From JAAXHV01 sp965207165 (lineage in GTDB: Bacteria; Pseudomonadota; Gammaproteobacteria; Eutrophobiales; Eutrophobiaceae), in assembly GCA_965207165.1 (NCBI GenBank), contig OZ242265.1, forward strand, positions 4,030,001 through 4,094,000: a stretch of DNA of 64,000 nt, read 5' to 3'. A program made the position numbers and the translations under genes. This document shows positions 17,695 through 26,201 of this stretch, in pieces; the first letter of the stretch is position 1; every line of letters starts with the position of its first letter. The notes beneath the pieces are model-generated. The model was not told the origin of the DNA, searched no databases, and saw nothing but the letters and a program-made list of their open reading frames with translations.

Positions 17695-18477
17695 CTAACT
17701 CGCCAACTCCAGCGCTTCCCCAGTTTCGACCGTCGCCCAGTGAAGGATCTCCAAACGTCCGTCAAAATGCTCTACCAGCGCCGTGCAGCTCTCCACCCAG
17801 TCGCCGTCGTTGCAGTAGAGCACGCCGCCGATATCGCGGATCTCGGCGTGGTGGATGTGGCCGCAGACGACGCCGTCCACGTTGCGCCGCCCGGCTTCCT
17901 CCGCGATGGCTCCCTCGAAATTGCTGATGTGTTCCACTGCGTTCTTGACCTTGTGCTTGAGGAACGCGGACAGCGACCAGTAGGGATAGCCAAGTCTCCG
18001 CCGTATCGAGTTAAAGCGGTTGTTGATCGATAGCGCGGCGCGGTAGCCGAAGTCTCCCAACAGGGCCAGCCAGCGGGCATACCGGACGATACAGTCGAAC
18101 TCATCCCCGTGAATGACAAGCAGCCGCCGCCCGTCGGCGGTCTTGTGGATGGCCTCGCGCTCCACTGCGACTCCGCCGAAGTGCAGTCCCGTATAGTCCC
18201 TGGCCGCCTCGTCGTGATTCCCGGGGACGTAGACCACCCGCACGCCCTTGCGCGCCTTGCGCAGGATCTTCTGGATGACGTCGTTGTAAGATTGCTCCCA
18301 GTACCAGTTATTTTTGAGCCGCCAGCCATCAATGATGTCGCCCACAAGGTAGAGAAAATCCGACTCGTTCCACTTCAGAAAACTGAGCAAGTATTCGGAT
18401 TTACATCCTCGTGTCCCGAGGTGGACGTCCGAAATCCAGATAGTACGAAAATGCCGGGGTCGCGGAACGATATTCAT
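17695..18477 (-). CDS. UDP-2,3-diacylglucosamine diphosphatase-like metallophosphoesterase
   Basis: The 260-residue protein has the calcineurin-like metal motifs in order: ISDVHLG, VGDIIDGW, GNHDE, HGDEFD and GHIHHAE. The length and the WYWEQSYNDVIQ region match the LpxH-like group that removes UMP from UDP-2,3-diacylglucosamine in lipid A synthesis, or related cytoplasmic phosphodiesterases. The paired GT4 gene downstream suggests another glycolipid role. The true substrate is uncertain, since several paralogous groups share these motifs. Confidence 0.85.
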   Translation of the reverse strand: MNIVPRPRHFRTIWISDVHLGTRGCKSEYLLSFLKWNESDFLYLVGDIIDGWRLKNNWYWEQSYNDVIQKILRKARKGVRVVYVPGNHDEAARDYTGLHFGGVAVEREAIHKTADGRRLLVIHGDEFDCIVRYARWLALLGDFGYRAALSINNRFNSIRRRLGYPYWSLSAFLKHKVKNAVEHISNFEGAIAEEAGRRNVDGVVCGHIHHAEIRDIGGVLYCNDGDWVESCTALVEHFDGRLEILHWATVETGEALELAS

Positions 18478-18672
18478 AATCTGTGAGGAAGTGCCAAGTT
18501 TCTCTTTGCACGCACCGACACATCTTGTGTCGATTACTTGTCTACGAGCTTAATATAGTGCGATTACAGAAATGTGACAGCGTAGATGTATGCGCTCAGA
18601 TGCCTGGGAATGCTTCTGTGTAGCTTTCAGTCCGGCAGTCTGCCAATCGGCATTGAAGAATGCTATTTTAAG

Positions 18673-18718
18673 GGAAATTCCGAAACGGCAGGTGGATCAG
18701 GTTACGGGGAGGGGGTCA
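18673..18718 (+). repeat. 46-bp dispersed repeat, copy 1
   Basis: This 46-bp stretch (core CGAAACGGCAGGTGGATCAG) is identical to 29420-29465 and related, in inverse orientation and with several changes, to parts of 34521-34627 and 35138-35240. Here it lies in the 270-bp gap upstream of the minus-strand metallophosphoesterase and beyond the end of the TonB receptor gene. Its nature is unknown; a fragment of a mobile element is likely. Confidence 0.8.
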
Positions 18719-18747
18719 TCGCTATTATTTGCATATAGCTCCCTAAT

Positions 18748-21700
18748 TTAAAAAACGTACTTCACGCCGGCTCGGATCTCAAAGCGGGAAGCGTCTCCCC
18801 GGCGTGATTCGGGCGCGGTTCCGCGTACCACGTTACCGGGGAAATTCACCTGGCGCAGGATACCCCAGTCATCGTTCAACAGGTTGGTCAGGTTATCTAT
18901 GACGAGAAAAGCCGAGGCCTTGCTTGCGCGTGTCAGTCCCGGGAACTGCTGTTCTACGCGCAGGTCTATCTTCTCCCACCACGAGCCTGCATTGGCATTA
19001 CGCTTATCACCGGGCGCCAGGACATTGTTCCTGAAGTCCAGAAAAGGCGTAAAGTTATAGGGATCAATGGTACCGTCAAAGGCATAACTGTAAGGGGCGC
19101 CTTCATTCATGGACCCGTACAGCGATATTTTCGTCAGGTTGTCACCAACAAAAGCCCGTTCCCAACGGGCTGTGGCCGTGATTCTGTGGGTAATATTATA
19201 GTTGGATGTCGACAGCACCTCTTCCTGGGGGTCGAAGAATGCCCTGTTCTGGTAGTTTGAGAAAGCGACGGAACTGGTCATCGGCTGGACGTCCTCGGCA
19301 TCCGTCCAGGCGTAACCCAGTGTCCAGTCAAACCCGTCTGCGTAGGCTTTGGAGATGGACAGGAACGCCAGCAGTGAGCGGTTGCCCTTGCTGCTGTTGG
19401 TCAGCACAAAACCGGGCTCGCGAACAGAGTCATAAACCGGGTAGCCGGCCTCAGTGGTGCCGACCCTTTCCAGATCGCCGCGTCTGGTGATGGCCGTATC
19501 CTTGCCGAGGGTGTATAAAAAATCGGCTGTGAGCACATACCCGTTATGCGTGTGGAGGGACGCGCCAAGCGCAAACTTCCACTCCGCAGGCAGGTCAAAT
19601 TCGGGATCAAGGTAACTGATCTCGAAGTTGTCGCCCGTGCCCCCGGCCACGGCATCGTACAGTTCCGACGGGATGCCGTACCCCGGGCCTGCCGGTACGT
19701 CTTCTTCCAGGCCGGCGTAGATCACGTCATCGTCAAACAAGGAGCGGGACCCGTCGGTATAGCCGAAGGCGCGGCCGCGTTGTCCGAACTGCAGCACGTT
19801 GTTGGCGGAATAAGTATTCGATAGCCAGACGTTCGGATTACCCCCTGTGTACAGACCTGCACCGCCGCGCACTGTAAGAGCATCGGAATGCCTCAAGGTA
19901 AAAGCGAAACGGGGCTGCAGTAACCCTGCACCATCCAGGTTGGCGGCGTTCGAGAAACCATAGTCGGCAAGAAAATCCGCGTTTTCCGCCGGCTCGTCGT
20001 CAGTGCCGTACCAGTCGTAACGTAACCCGGCAACGACAGTCAGCGTATCGCCCAGCCTGAACTCATCCTGGGCATACACCGTGTTGAGCGAATACCCCCA
20101 TGCGGCTGCGGCATCAGCCGGGTTGTTGGAAGGGGCATTGTTGTAGTAAATCGCATCGGCATGGCCGTTGCGGAAATTCTCGATGCCGCTGAAACGGATT
20201 TCCGTTTCCGTGTGCTGGACGAACATGTTGAAAATATCCAGGGATTCCGTTTCAACACCCAACGTAAGCTCGTGTCCATAGAGGTTGTACTTGGCTTTCA
20301 ATGCAAAGGTCAGCACGTCATAATCCAGCTTGTTGGCCTGGCGGCTGTCATCGCCCCCCAGGTACACGTCCACAGCGTCGAGTTCGACGCGGATTTCGCC
20401 GAAATCGGTACCGCCTACGGATAGTTGACGGTTATCGAGATCCAGGTAGCCCAGGCGTAATTCCGTGGAAAAATGATCAGTCCAGTGTGAATAAAGTGTC
20501 GCTGCGTATGAATTCAGCTCCGCGCCGCGCTCGTACAGGTGGTTGGAGAACTCAAACTCGTTGTTGTCGCCATCGGACTGGACGAAGTTATGGCCGTCGT
20601 TGTAGTTCCAGGCAACGGAGAGGCGTTGCGCATCCGTGATGTTCCAGTCCAGCTTCATCAGTACCTTTTCATCCGCGTTATTCATACTGGTTGGGATCGT
20701 TCCCGGATCATATTGGTAGAGGCTGCGGGCGATATCGAGAATTTCGTCCAGTTCTTCCCGGGAAACGTTAATCTCGTTCACGGCGCCGGAGCCGAGCGGG
20801 CCGCGGTCGAACAGGTTGGCGCCTTCCAGTTTTTCATAGGCGGCAAAGAAAAAGAGCTTGTCTGCAATGATGGGACCCCCTATATTCATCCCATACCGTT
20901 TTTCGTTGTAGTTTCCGCTCTTGATAGCATCGCCTTCCAGGGAATCGCCGCGCAGTTCATCACTGGTATAATCGAAAAACAGGGAACCGCTGAAGCGGTT
21001 GCCGCCGGATTTTGTGACCGCATTGATGTTGCAGGCCGTAAAACCGCCATACTCGACGTCGAACGGCGCCAATTCAACGGACACCTGGCTGATGGCGTCG
21101 TATGAAAAAGGCATCCGTTCCGTGGGATAGCCGTTGGAATTCAGGCCGAATGAATCATTCATGCGCACACCGTCAACGGTCAGGCTGTTGAAGCGTGAAT
21201 TCTTGCCGCCGCACTGGACGGCATTGATGTCACCCCTGGACTCATCGACATAAAGCCGTGCATCCGCCCTCAGGATATCCGTAATGTTCCGGTTTATCGC
21301 TGGAGCAGTTTCCAGTTGCTCGAGATCAAACGTCGCGTTCGGCCCGACAGCAATGGGGTTTGTAATCGAGGCCTCTGCAACGACAAGCACTTCCTCTATT
21401 TCATCAGCAGGCAAGAGAGTGAAATTGAGGTCCGTCGTCTGACCCAGATTCAACGGCAGGTTATCCGTTTTCGCGGCCGAATAGCCCGGGTTAGTGACTG
21501 AAACAGAATAATTGTTGCCTACGGGAAGGTTACGGATACTGAATTCGCCCTTCTCGTTTGTCGAGCCGGACCTGGTAAGACCTGTTGCCCCATTGCGCAC
21601 AATGACTGCAGCGCCGGAAACGGGCTTGCCGCTTTGATCGGATACCAGGCCGCGCACGGCCGACGTCGTTTCCTGTGAGAGGACGGGAGCGCTCAGGACC

Positions 21701-21816
21701 GCGATAAAATACACAAGCCGAACGCGGACCAGGGCAGGGAGAGGGAAGGTAGCTGTTTCAGTTTTTATATTATTATCCTCTAGGGTTGAGTGTTGCGCCG
21801 CCTGTACCGCGTCCAC
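18748..21816 (-). CDS. TonB-dependent receptor, Oar-like, with N-terminal carboxypeptidase-regulatory domain
   Basis: The 1022-residue protein has a signal-like stretch (LVYFIAVLSAPVLSQ), a CarboxypepD_reg-like beta sandwich (AVRGLVSDQSGKPVSGAAVIV), a plug domain (ITDILRADARLYVDE, SLTVDGVRMND) and a long 22-stranded barrel ending in GVKYVF with a terminal Phe, as expected for outer-membrane insertion. The N-terminal domain and plug resemble Oar/OmpA-related receptors. The ligand is unknown. The only ATG lies at 21816 inside the upstream small gene; a GAGG site sits closer to residue 17, so the start is uncertain. Confidence 0.9.
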   Translation of the reverse strand: MDAVQAAQHSTLEDNNIKTETATFPLPALVRVRLVYFIAVLSAPVLSQETTSAVRGLVSDQSGKPVSGAAVIVRNGATGLTRSGSTNEKGEFSIRNLPVGNNYSVSVTNPGYSAAKTDNLPLNLGQTTDLNFTLLPADEIEEVLVVAEASITNPIAVGPNATFDLEQLETAPAINRNITDILRADARLYVDESRGDINAVQCGGKNSRFNSLTVDGVRMNDSFGLNSNGYPTERMPFSYDAISQVSVELAPFDVEYGGFTACNINAVTKSGGNRFSGSLFFDYTSDELRGDSLEGDAIKSGNYNEKRYGMNIGGPIIADKLFFFAAYEKLEGANLFDRGPLGSGAVNEINVSREELDEILDIARSLYQYDPGTIPTSMNNADEKVLMKLDWNITDAQRLSVAWNYNDGHNFVQSDGDNNEFEFSNHLYERGAELNSYAATLYSHWTDHFSTELRLGYLDLDNRQLSVGGTDFGEIRVELDAVDVYLGGDDSRQANKLDYDVLTFALKAKYNLYGHELTLGVETESLDIFNMFVQHTETEIRFSGIENFRNGHADAIYYNNAPSNNPADAAAAWGYSLNTVYAQDEFRLGDTLTVVAGLRYDWYGTDDEPAENADFLADYGFSNAANLDGAGLLQPRFAFTLRHSDALTVRGGAGLYTGGNPNVWLSNTYSANNVLQFGQRGRAFGYTDGSRSLFDDDVIYAGLEEDVPAGPGYGIPSELYDAVAGGTGDNFEISYLDPEFDLPAEWKFALGASLHTHNGYVLTADFLYTLGKDTAITRRGDLERVGTTEAGYPVYDSVREPGFVLTNSSKGNRSLLAFLSISKAYADGFDWTLGYAWTDAEDVQPMTSSVAFSNYQNRAFFDPQEEVLSTSNYNITHRITATARWERAFVGDNLTKISLYGSMNEGAPYSYAFDGTIDPYNFTPFLDFRNNVLAPGDKRNANAGSWWEKIDLRVEQQFPGLTRASKASAFLVIDNLTNLLNDDWGILRQVNFPGNVVRGTAPESRRGDASRFEIRAGVKYVF

Positions 21817-22016
21817 AGCCCTCTCGCGCTTTTTATCTGTTCGGGAGTGAACCCGCGGACCATCAAGGCGTCCTTCACCTCTTCAAAAGATTTCGGATCG
21901 CCTGTTGGGAAAAGAACCCCTTTGTCAGGCAAATCGTTTATTGCCGCCAGAATGTGTTCCTGCGGATGCCCGTGCTCCATGCCTTTCATGCTGCGAAGCC
22001 AATGCCAGAATGTCAT
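21780..22016 (-). CDS. Hypothetical 78-residue protein
   Basis: The ATG at 22016 is preceded by GGAG at good spacing. The protein begins MTFWHWLRSMKGMEHG and ends in an arginine-rich helix (RGLWTRYRRRNTQP). A middle segment (SFEEVKDALMVRGFTPEQIKSA) looks like a small helical domain. It is not recognised. It overlaps the assigned start of the TonB receptor by 37 bp, which suggests coupling. Confidence 0.55.
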   Translation of the reverse strand: MTFWHWLRSMKGMEHGHPQEHILAAINDLPDKGVLFPTGDPKSFEEVKDALMVRGFTPEQIKSARGLWTRYRRRNTQP

Positions 22017-22122
22017 TTTAATTCTCCGATGAAAACGCGCGGCCGCGGGGAATGCGGTGATATTCCACGTCTCCGCGGCCACGACTTCCAGACCCAGAGA
22101 AGCGATAACTGGGACTGACACT

Positions 22123-22332
22123 TTAACGGTTGTTGGCGACAAACAAGTCCCGAAGCACGTCCATAGAGCCTTCCAGTTCGTCTATTCGCCGCTCCAGGCG
22201 GGTCATGCGCTCCTGCAGGCCGAATATGTCATCCCGCAACCGGTCAATCGATGGTCTCACGAGCAGGACTACGCCCGCGCCGGTCAGGATTATGGTGCTG
22301 ATGAGTATATTGATCACTTCTCTCTCCAACAT
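22123..22332 (-). CDS. Small membrane protein with coiled coil
   Basis: Taken from the ATG at 22332, it encodes 69 residues: one transmembrane helix (VINILISTIILTGAGVVLLV) and then a charged heptad-like coil (DRLRDDIFGLQERMTRLERR). The layout matches small inner-membrane proteins of unknown role. A longer frame to 22407 exists but adds a poorly supported leader. The ribosome-binding site is weak. Confidence 0.5.
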   Translation of the reverse strand: MLEREVINILISTIILTGAGVVLLVRPSIDRLRDDIFGLQERMTRLERRIDELEGSMDVLRDLFVANNR

Positions 22333-22533
22333 CAAAGCAGCTGGGGCAAGACCGCCTGTGACGTAAATCCTCGCTGACCACCTTACATCGCGGCCTTCCC
22401 CGGACATTGATCATCTTTTTTTCAAACTCCGAAGGTTAGGGCGCCGGGGACAAGAACGAATGCGCGACTGCACTTGTCCGCACTTACCTCTCGCTGTCCT
22501 CATAACAGTTACCTTGTCCCCGGCATTCATAAA

Positions 22534-22620
22534 TTACGTCAGAACAAAGAACAATCCCAGAACGGTAATCAGCAACACACACACTGCGATGATGGTTGAA
22601 ACAAGTATCAGCTTATCCAT
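22534..22620 (-). CDS. 28-residue single-span membrane microprotein
   Basis: The ATG at 22620 follows GGGGGAGAACA, a strong ribosome-binding site that lies inside the end of the upstream 60-residue frame. The peptide MDKLILVSTIIAVCVLLITV continues for eight more residues and is almost entirely hydrophobic. Stop codon TAA. The site quality and overlap argue that it is translated; function unknown. Confidence 0.45.
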   Translation of the reverse strand: MDKLILVSTIIAVCVLLITVLGLFFVLT

Positions 22621-22790
22621 TGTTCTCCCCCCATCAGCCCGTAACAGACTGCGCCCAGACCCGCTATCACCAGCGCGATTGTCAACGCAACCGGCAAACC
22701 CAAAAAAAGCCAGAGAACCGGTTTTGTCCTACGAGCATGGATAGCGTGTCGAATAGTAGTACTGCCAGGGACGCGGCGATAAACGGCCAT
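22608..22790 (-). CDS. 60-residue putative membrane protein
   Basis: The protein has a basic N-terminus (YRRVPGSTTIRHAIHARRTKP) and a hydrophobic segment (VLWLFLGLPVALTIALVIAG), compatible with one membrane helix. Its last codons overlap the start of the 28-residue microprotein. Not recognised; could be real or a fortuitous frame. Confidence 0.35.
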   Translation of the reverse strand: MAVYRRVPGSTTIRHAIHARRTKPVLWLFLGLPVALTIALVIAGLGAVCYGLMGGEQWIS

Positions 22791-23031
22791 TACAGTGTCT
22801 CAATTTGGACCTCCGGATCAGCAAAGATCAAGTAGGTCAGACGCAGAAATTTAGATACCGTCTTACGCATTCTCAACTAAAATGAAACCGCCTGCGCCGA
22901 GCCGGAAGGAACGGGCGGCCAACATCATCTACAAACATTATTAACTATAGCTGAACAGGCGTGAGATTATTATGTTGCTAACATGTTTAATTGTGAGTAA
23001 TTTATGAAATTTACGATTAAATCCAGACAGT

Positions 23032-23148
23032 TCTGCTGAATTTTGGCTGAACCTGCAGCAACGTAATGAAATCTGGAAGGCACTTAATACGGCAAGGCGC
23101 CGGGCTCGCATAGAGACGGCCAAACCTGTAGGCGCTCAAACGTTTTAA
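23032..23148 (+). pseudogene. C-terminal remnant of a HigA-type antitoxin
   Basis: A 38-codon open stretch ending in TAA reads SAEFWLNLQQRNEIWKALNT and a short tail. SAEFWLNLQ followed by a charged helix is the characteristic C-terminus of HigA/antidote-type XRE antitoxins. The helix-turn-helix part and the toxin are absent, so this is a decayed leftover. It lies in the 430-bp gap before the hybrid-kinase gene; the rest of that gap shows nothing recognisable. Confidence 0.55.
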
Positions 23149-23218
23149 CCCCTGCTTTTTGGCTGCAAAAACGGGATGTTAAGATTCCCCAGATTGTAAT
23201 TTTATATCTTCAAGCCGG

Positions 23219-25549
23219 TTAGGGTGGCTGAGGCTCGGCCATGCTGTAGCCTACTGCGTGCACGTTCTTAATGTAGATCGGCCGGGTCGCATTGTCGCCG
23301 AGCTTTCTGCGTAATTGCTTGACGAAGGTGCGGATACTGTCCGCATCGCCCGAGTCAGGTCCGTCCCATAATTGACGAATCAGCGAGTCGTAAGTCACTA
23401 CCCGTCCCGCGTTCACCGAGAGGATGCGGAGCAATTCGTATTCGGTGGCGGTCAACTGTACGAGGCGCTTGGCCACGGTCACCTCTCGCTGCCCGTATTG
23501 GATGCTAAGATCGCCGAGCACGAAGGGCTCCATTCCTGTCCGCCTGCGCAGGGCCGCATTGACCCTCGCCGTCAGTTCCGTCGCCGAGAACGGCTTGACG
23601 ATATAATCGACAGCGCCTCGCTCCAGCGCTTTGGCGATGGTCTCGTCCCTGCCGTAGGCGGAGATGAAGATGACCGGCAGGTCGGCCATCTCAGGTACGC
23701 TTTCCATGAGTTCGATGCCGTCCGTACCGGGGAGGAGCAGGTCCAGCAAAATCAGGTGGGGTTTCTCCTTCTGGATAATCCGGGACAATTCGCGGTAATC
23801 ACCAGTCACAAGCGGAGAATAGCCCGCCTGCGCCAGCGCGTCGCGTACAAAGCGGAGCGTTTGAGGGTCGTCGTCCAGCACCAGGATGGGCGGCCGCTCG
23901 CTTCCCCGGCTGGACGGGTGAGATTGATCGGGGACGACATCGGCTTCCTCGACTACCGGAATCGTGAAGGTGATTTGTGTCCCCTGGCCCGGACCGTCGC
24001 TGTGCGCCCGGATGCGGCCTCCGTGAGCCTCCACCAGCCCCTTGCAGATAATGAGTCCCAGTCCGGTGTCCCTACTCTCGTCGTTGCTTAAATCCGTATA
24101 TTTCTGGAACAGGCGCTTGAGTTGCTCCGGCCGTATCCCACTGCCCTCGTCCGAAACCGAAATCGCGACGTGCAAACCATCGCGTCGCGCGGCGACCCGT
24201 ATGGGTGAGGATCCGAGAGAGAATCTGGCGGCATTGGACAAGAGGTTGTTCAGCACCTGCACGATGCGCCCCCTGTCGGCGAGCACCCGGGGCAGGTCCG
24301 GTGGAAGATCGATCAGGATCGTGTGGTTGCTGCCACCGCTCAGGAAAGTATTCCTTGCCTGGTCAATCACCCCGGCCACCTCGGTAGGTATAGGTGAGAC
24401 GGACAGTGTGCCGGCATCAATGCGGCCCGCGTCCAGAAGGTCGCTGATCAGGCCGCGCATGTGACTGGCCTGCTCCTCTATGATCCGGAAGAACTGGTGC
24501 ACCTCGGCGGCGTCCAGTGCCGGAGACGCTTCCAGCGCGGTGTCGGCCGAGCCCTTGATGGCGGCGAGCGGCGTGCGCAATTCGTGGCTGACCATGCCCA
24601 GGAACTCCGCCCGCAACCGGTCCAGTTCCTCCAGTTGCGCCAGGTCCTGCATGGTGACCACCACTGAAACGACTTCGCCCTGTGCGGAACGGATCGGCGT
24701 GACGTTGAGCAACGTGGTGACGCTCCTGCCGTCAGGGACCGACAGAACTACCTCCTCGGCGCGCAGGGTTTCGGCTTTAGTCAACGTTTTTACGCCCGGA
24801 TACTCGCTCAGCGATACCTCGCGCCCGTCGGCGAGCCGGCACGTGATAACTTCCGATAGTTCCGCCATGGACTTGCCCGGGATGCGCAGACCTTCGCCAA
24901 TCCGGTTGGCCTCCTGGTTGAACGATAGCGGCTTGCCGGTCTTGGCGTCCAACACTGCCACACCCACCGGCGAGGTCTCTACCAGGGCCTCGAGGTCGGC
25001 CCGCGCCCGCTGCTCGTCGCGGTACGTGCGGGCGTTGGCGATGGCCGTCGCCGCCTGTGACGCGAACAAGACCAGCACCTCTTCGTCCTCGTCCGTGAAC
25101 GACTGCCCGCCTTCCTTCCCGGCAAGAAAGAAGTTGCCGACATGCATGTCGCGACGACGGACCTGCGTGCCCAGGAAGGTCTTGGACAATATCAGGTCCG
25201 CCGAGAAGCCGAGCGAGCGTACGTAGGCAGGCAGGTCCGGCAGTCTTACAACTCCCGGAAGATTGCTCATTTGTTCAAACAACCGTGGACCATCCGGCCA
25301 TTGTTCGAGTTGCCGGTGCTCTTCGCGGGAGAAACCGGAGCTGACGAAGTCCTGGATCTCCCCGCTTTCTCCAAAGGTGGTGATGATGCCGTAGCCGGCG
25401 CCGGTCAGGGCGCAGGCGCTGTCCACCACCTCCTGCAGGACGGTGTCAACGTCAAGGCTCGCATTGATACGCAGGATTGCAGTGCTCAACTGCGAGATCC
25501 GCTGCTGTAGCGCTTCGTTCTCGCGCACTATTTCATTAAAATTCGTCAT
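23219..25549 (-). CDS. One-chain hybrid sensor: GAF-PAS-HisKA-ATPase-receiver-winged helix
   Basis: The start at 25549 is chosen by alignment with the paralogue at 12092; the ATG at 25567 is also possible. The 776-residue chain has GAF (about 24-165), PAS (185-305), HisKA with VSHELRTPL (His322), an HATPase with NNLLSN, DEGSGI and DTGLGLIICKGLVE boxes (about 410-530), a receiver with LVLDDDP and LLDLLLPG (Asp603), and an OmpR-type winged helix (LTATEYELLRILSVNAGR). A sensor kinase fused to its own DNA-binding response regulator is uncommon. It should autophosphorylate on His322 and pass phosphate to Asp603. No membrane segment is visible, so sensing is cytoplasmic. Confidence 0.9.
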   Translation of the reverse strand: MTNFNEIVRENEALQQRISQLSTAILRINASLDVDTVLQEVVDSACALTGAGYGIITTFGESGEIQDFVSSGFSREEHRQLEQWPDGPRLFEQMSNLPGVVRLPDLPAYVRSLGFSADLILSKTFLGTQVRRRDMHVGNFFLAGKEGGQSFTDEDEEVLVLFASQAATAIANARTYRDEQRARADLEALVETSPVGVAVLDAKTGKPLSFNQEANRIGEGLRIPGKSMAELSEVITCRLADGREVSLSEYPGVKTLTKAETLRAEEVVLSVPDGRSVTTLLNVTPIRSAQGEVVSVVVTMQDLAQLEELDRLRAEFLGMVSHELRTPLAAIKGSADTALEASPALDAAEVHQFFRIIEEQASHMRGLISDLLDAGRIDAGTLSVSPIPTEVAGVIDQARNTFLSGGSNHTILIDLPPDLPRVLADRGRIVQVLNNLLSNAARFSLGSSPIRVAARRDGLHVAISVSDEGSGIRPEQLKRLFQKYTDLSNDESRDTGLGLIICKGLVEAHGGRIRAHSDGPGQGTQITFTIPVVEEADVVPDQSHPSSRGSERPPILVLDDDPQTLRFVRDALAQAGYSPLVTGDYRELSRIIQKEKPHLILLDLLLPGTDGIELMESVPEMADLPVIFISAYGRDETIAKALERGAVDYIVKPFSATELTARVNAALRRRTGMEPFVLGDLSIQYGQREVTVAKRLVQLTATEYELLRILSVNAGRVVTYDSLIRQLWDGPDSGDADSIRTFVKQLRRKLGDNATRPIYIKNVHAVGYSMAEPQPP

Positions 25550-25645
25550 ATCTCCCGAAAAACTCATATATAAAGCGTTACCTACACGATAATCACACAA
25601 TTGTTCTGTTAAAATCAAACTTTCTATTCCACACTTCGTTTCGTC

Positions 25646-26176
25646 ATGCGCGCTGGGGTGCTCCTCCTTTCCCCGATTTTTCAGCGGACAGTTGCTTGGT
25701 TTAAGCGCGCGAACATTCAGCAGATCAAAGACGAAGAAGCCAGACAATTAGAATATGATCGGAAACTGAAAAGGCTGTCTGATGAGCGTGATGAAAAGAG
25801 AAAAGGAAAAAGAAAACAGAAAATTCAGATTATGCTGATGGATGGCAGCCTGGGAAAACTGAACAAGACGGTCGATGACATACTTCTGGCGAGTGAAGAG
25901 GTATTGGGGTACCGCTGGGCGTCTGGTAGCGTTGTGCGCGACATGATTGGAGAAGGACTATGTATGGAGAAAATTATCAAAGGAAAATGCGAGGCGGATG
26001 AGTTGATATTAACAGAAGTGAGCATAAAATCTGGAATTGATATAAATCTTCTGAAAAGAATTGTAGAGAATTTGGAAGGCCTGGATAGCGATGAACCGGC
26101 CCGGCCGGTTATTATCCAGAACGTGCACGGGGTCGGCTACCGCATGGCCAAACCTCGGTCAATTTCACCGGCTTGA
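25646..26176 (+). CDS. Chimeric ORF ending in a winged-helix fragment
   Basis: The 176-residue frame starts with a hydrophobic-basic stretch, then a strongly charged helix (RKLKRLSDERDEKRKGKRKQ), then an unrecognised AT-rich domain (about 60-145). Its last 25 residues (RPVIIQNVHGVGYRMAKP) match the final strand-turn of OmpR-type winged helices, as in the neighbour (RPIYIKNVHAVGYSMAEP). Base composition changes from AT-rich to GC-rich near 26085, exactly where this homology begins. It is probably a recombination product with a piece of a lost kinase paralogue. Whether it is translated is unclear. Confidence 0.45.
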   Translation: MRAGVLLLSPIFQRTVAWFKRANIQQIKDEEARQLEYDRKLKRLSDERDEKRKGKRKQKIQIMLMDGSLGKLNKTVDDILLASEEVLGYRWASGSVVRDMIGEGLCMEKIIKGKCEADELILTEVSIKSGIDINLLKRIVENLEGLDSDEPARPVIIQNVHGVGYRMAKPRSISPA

Positions 26177-26201
26177 AGTTCAAAAACACATTAGAAAAGA
26201 G

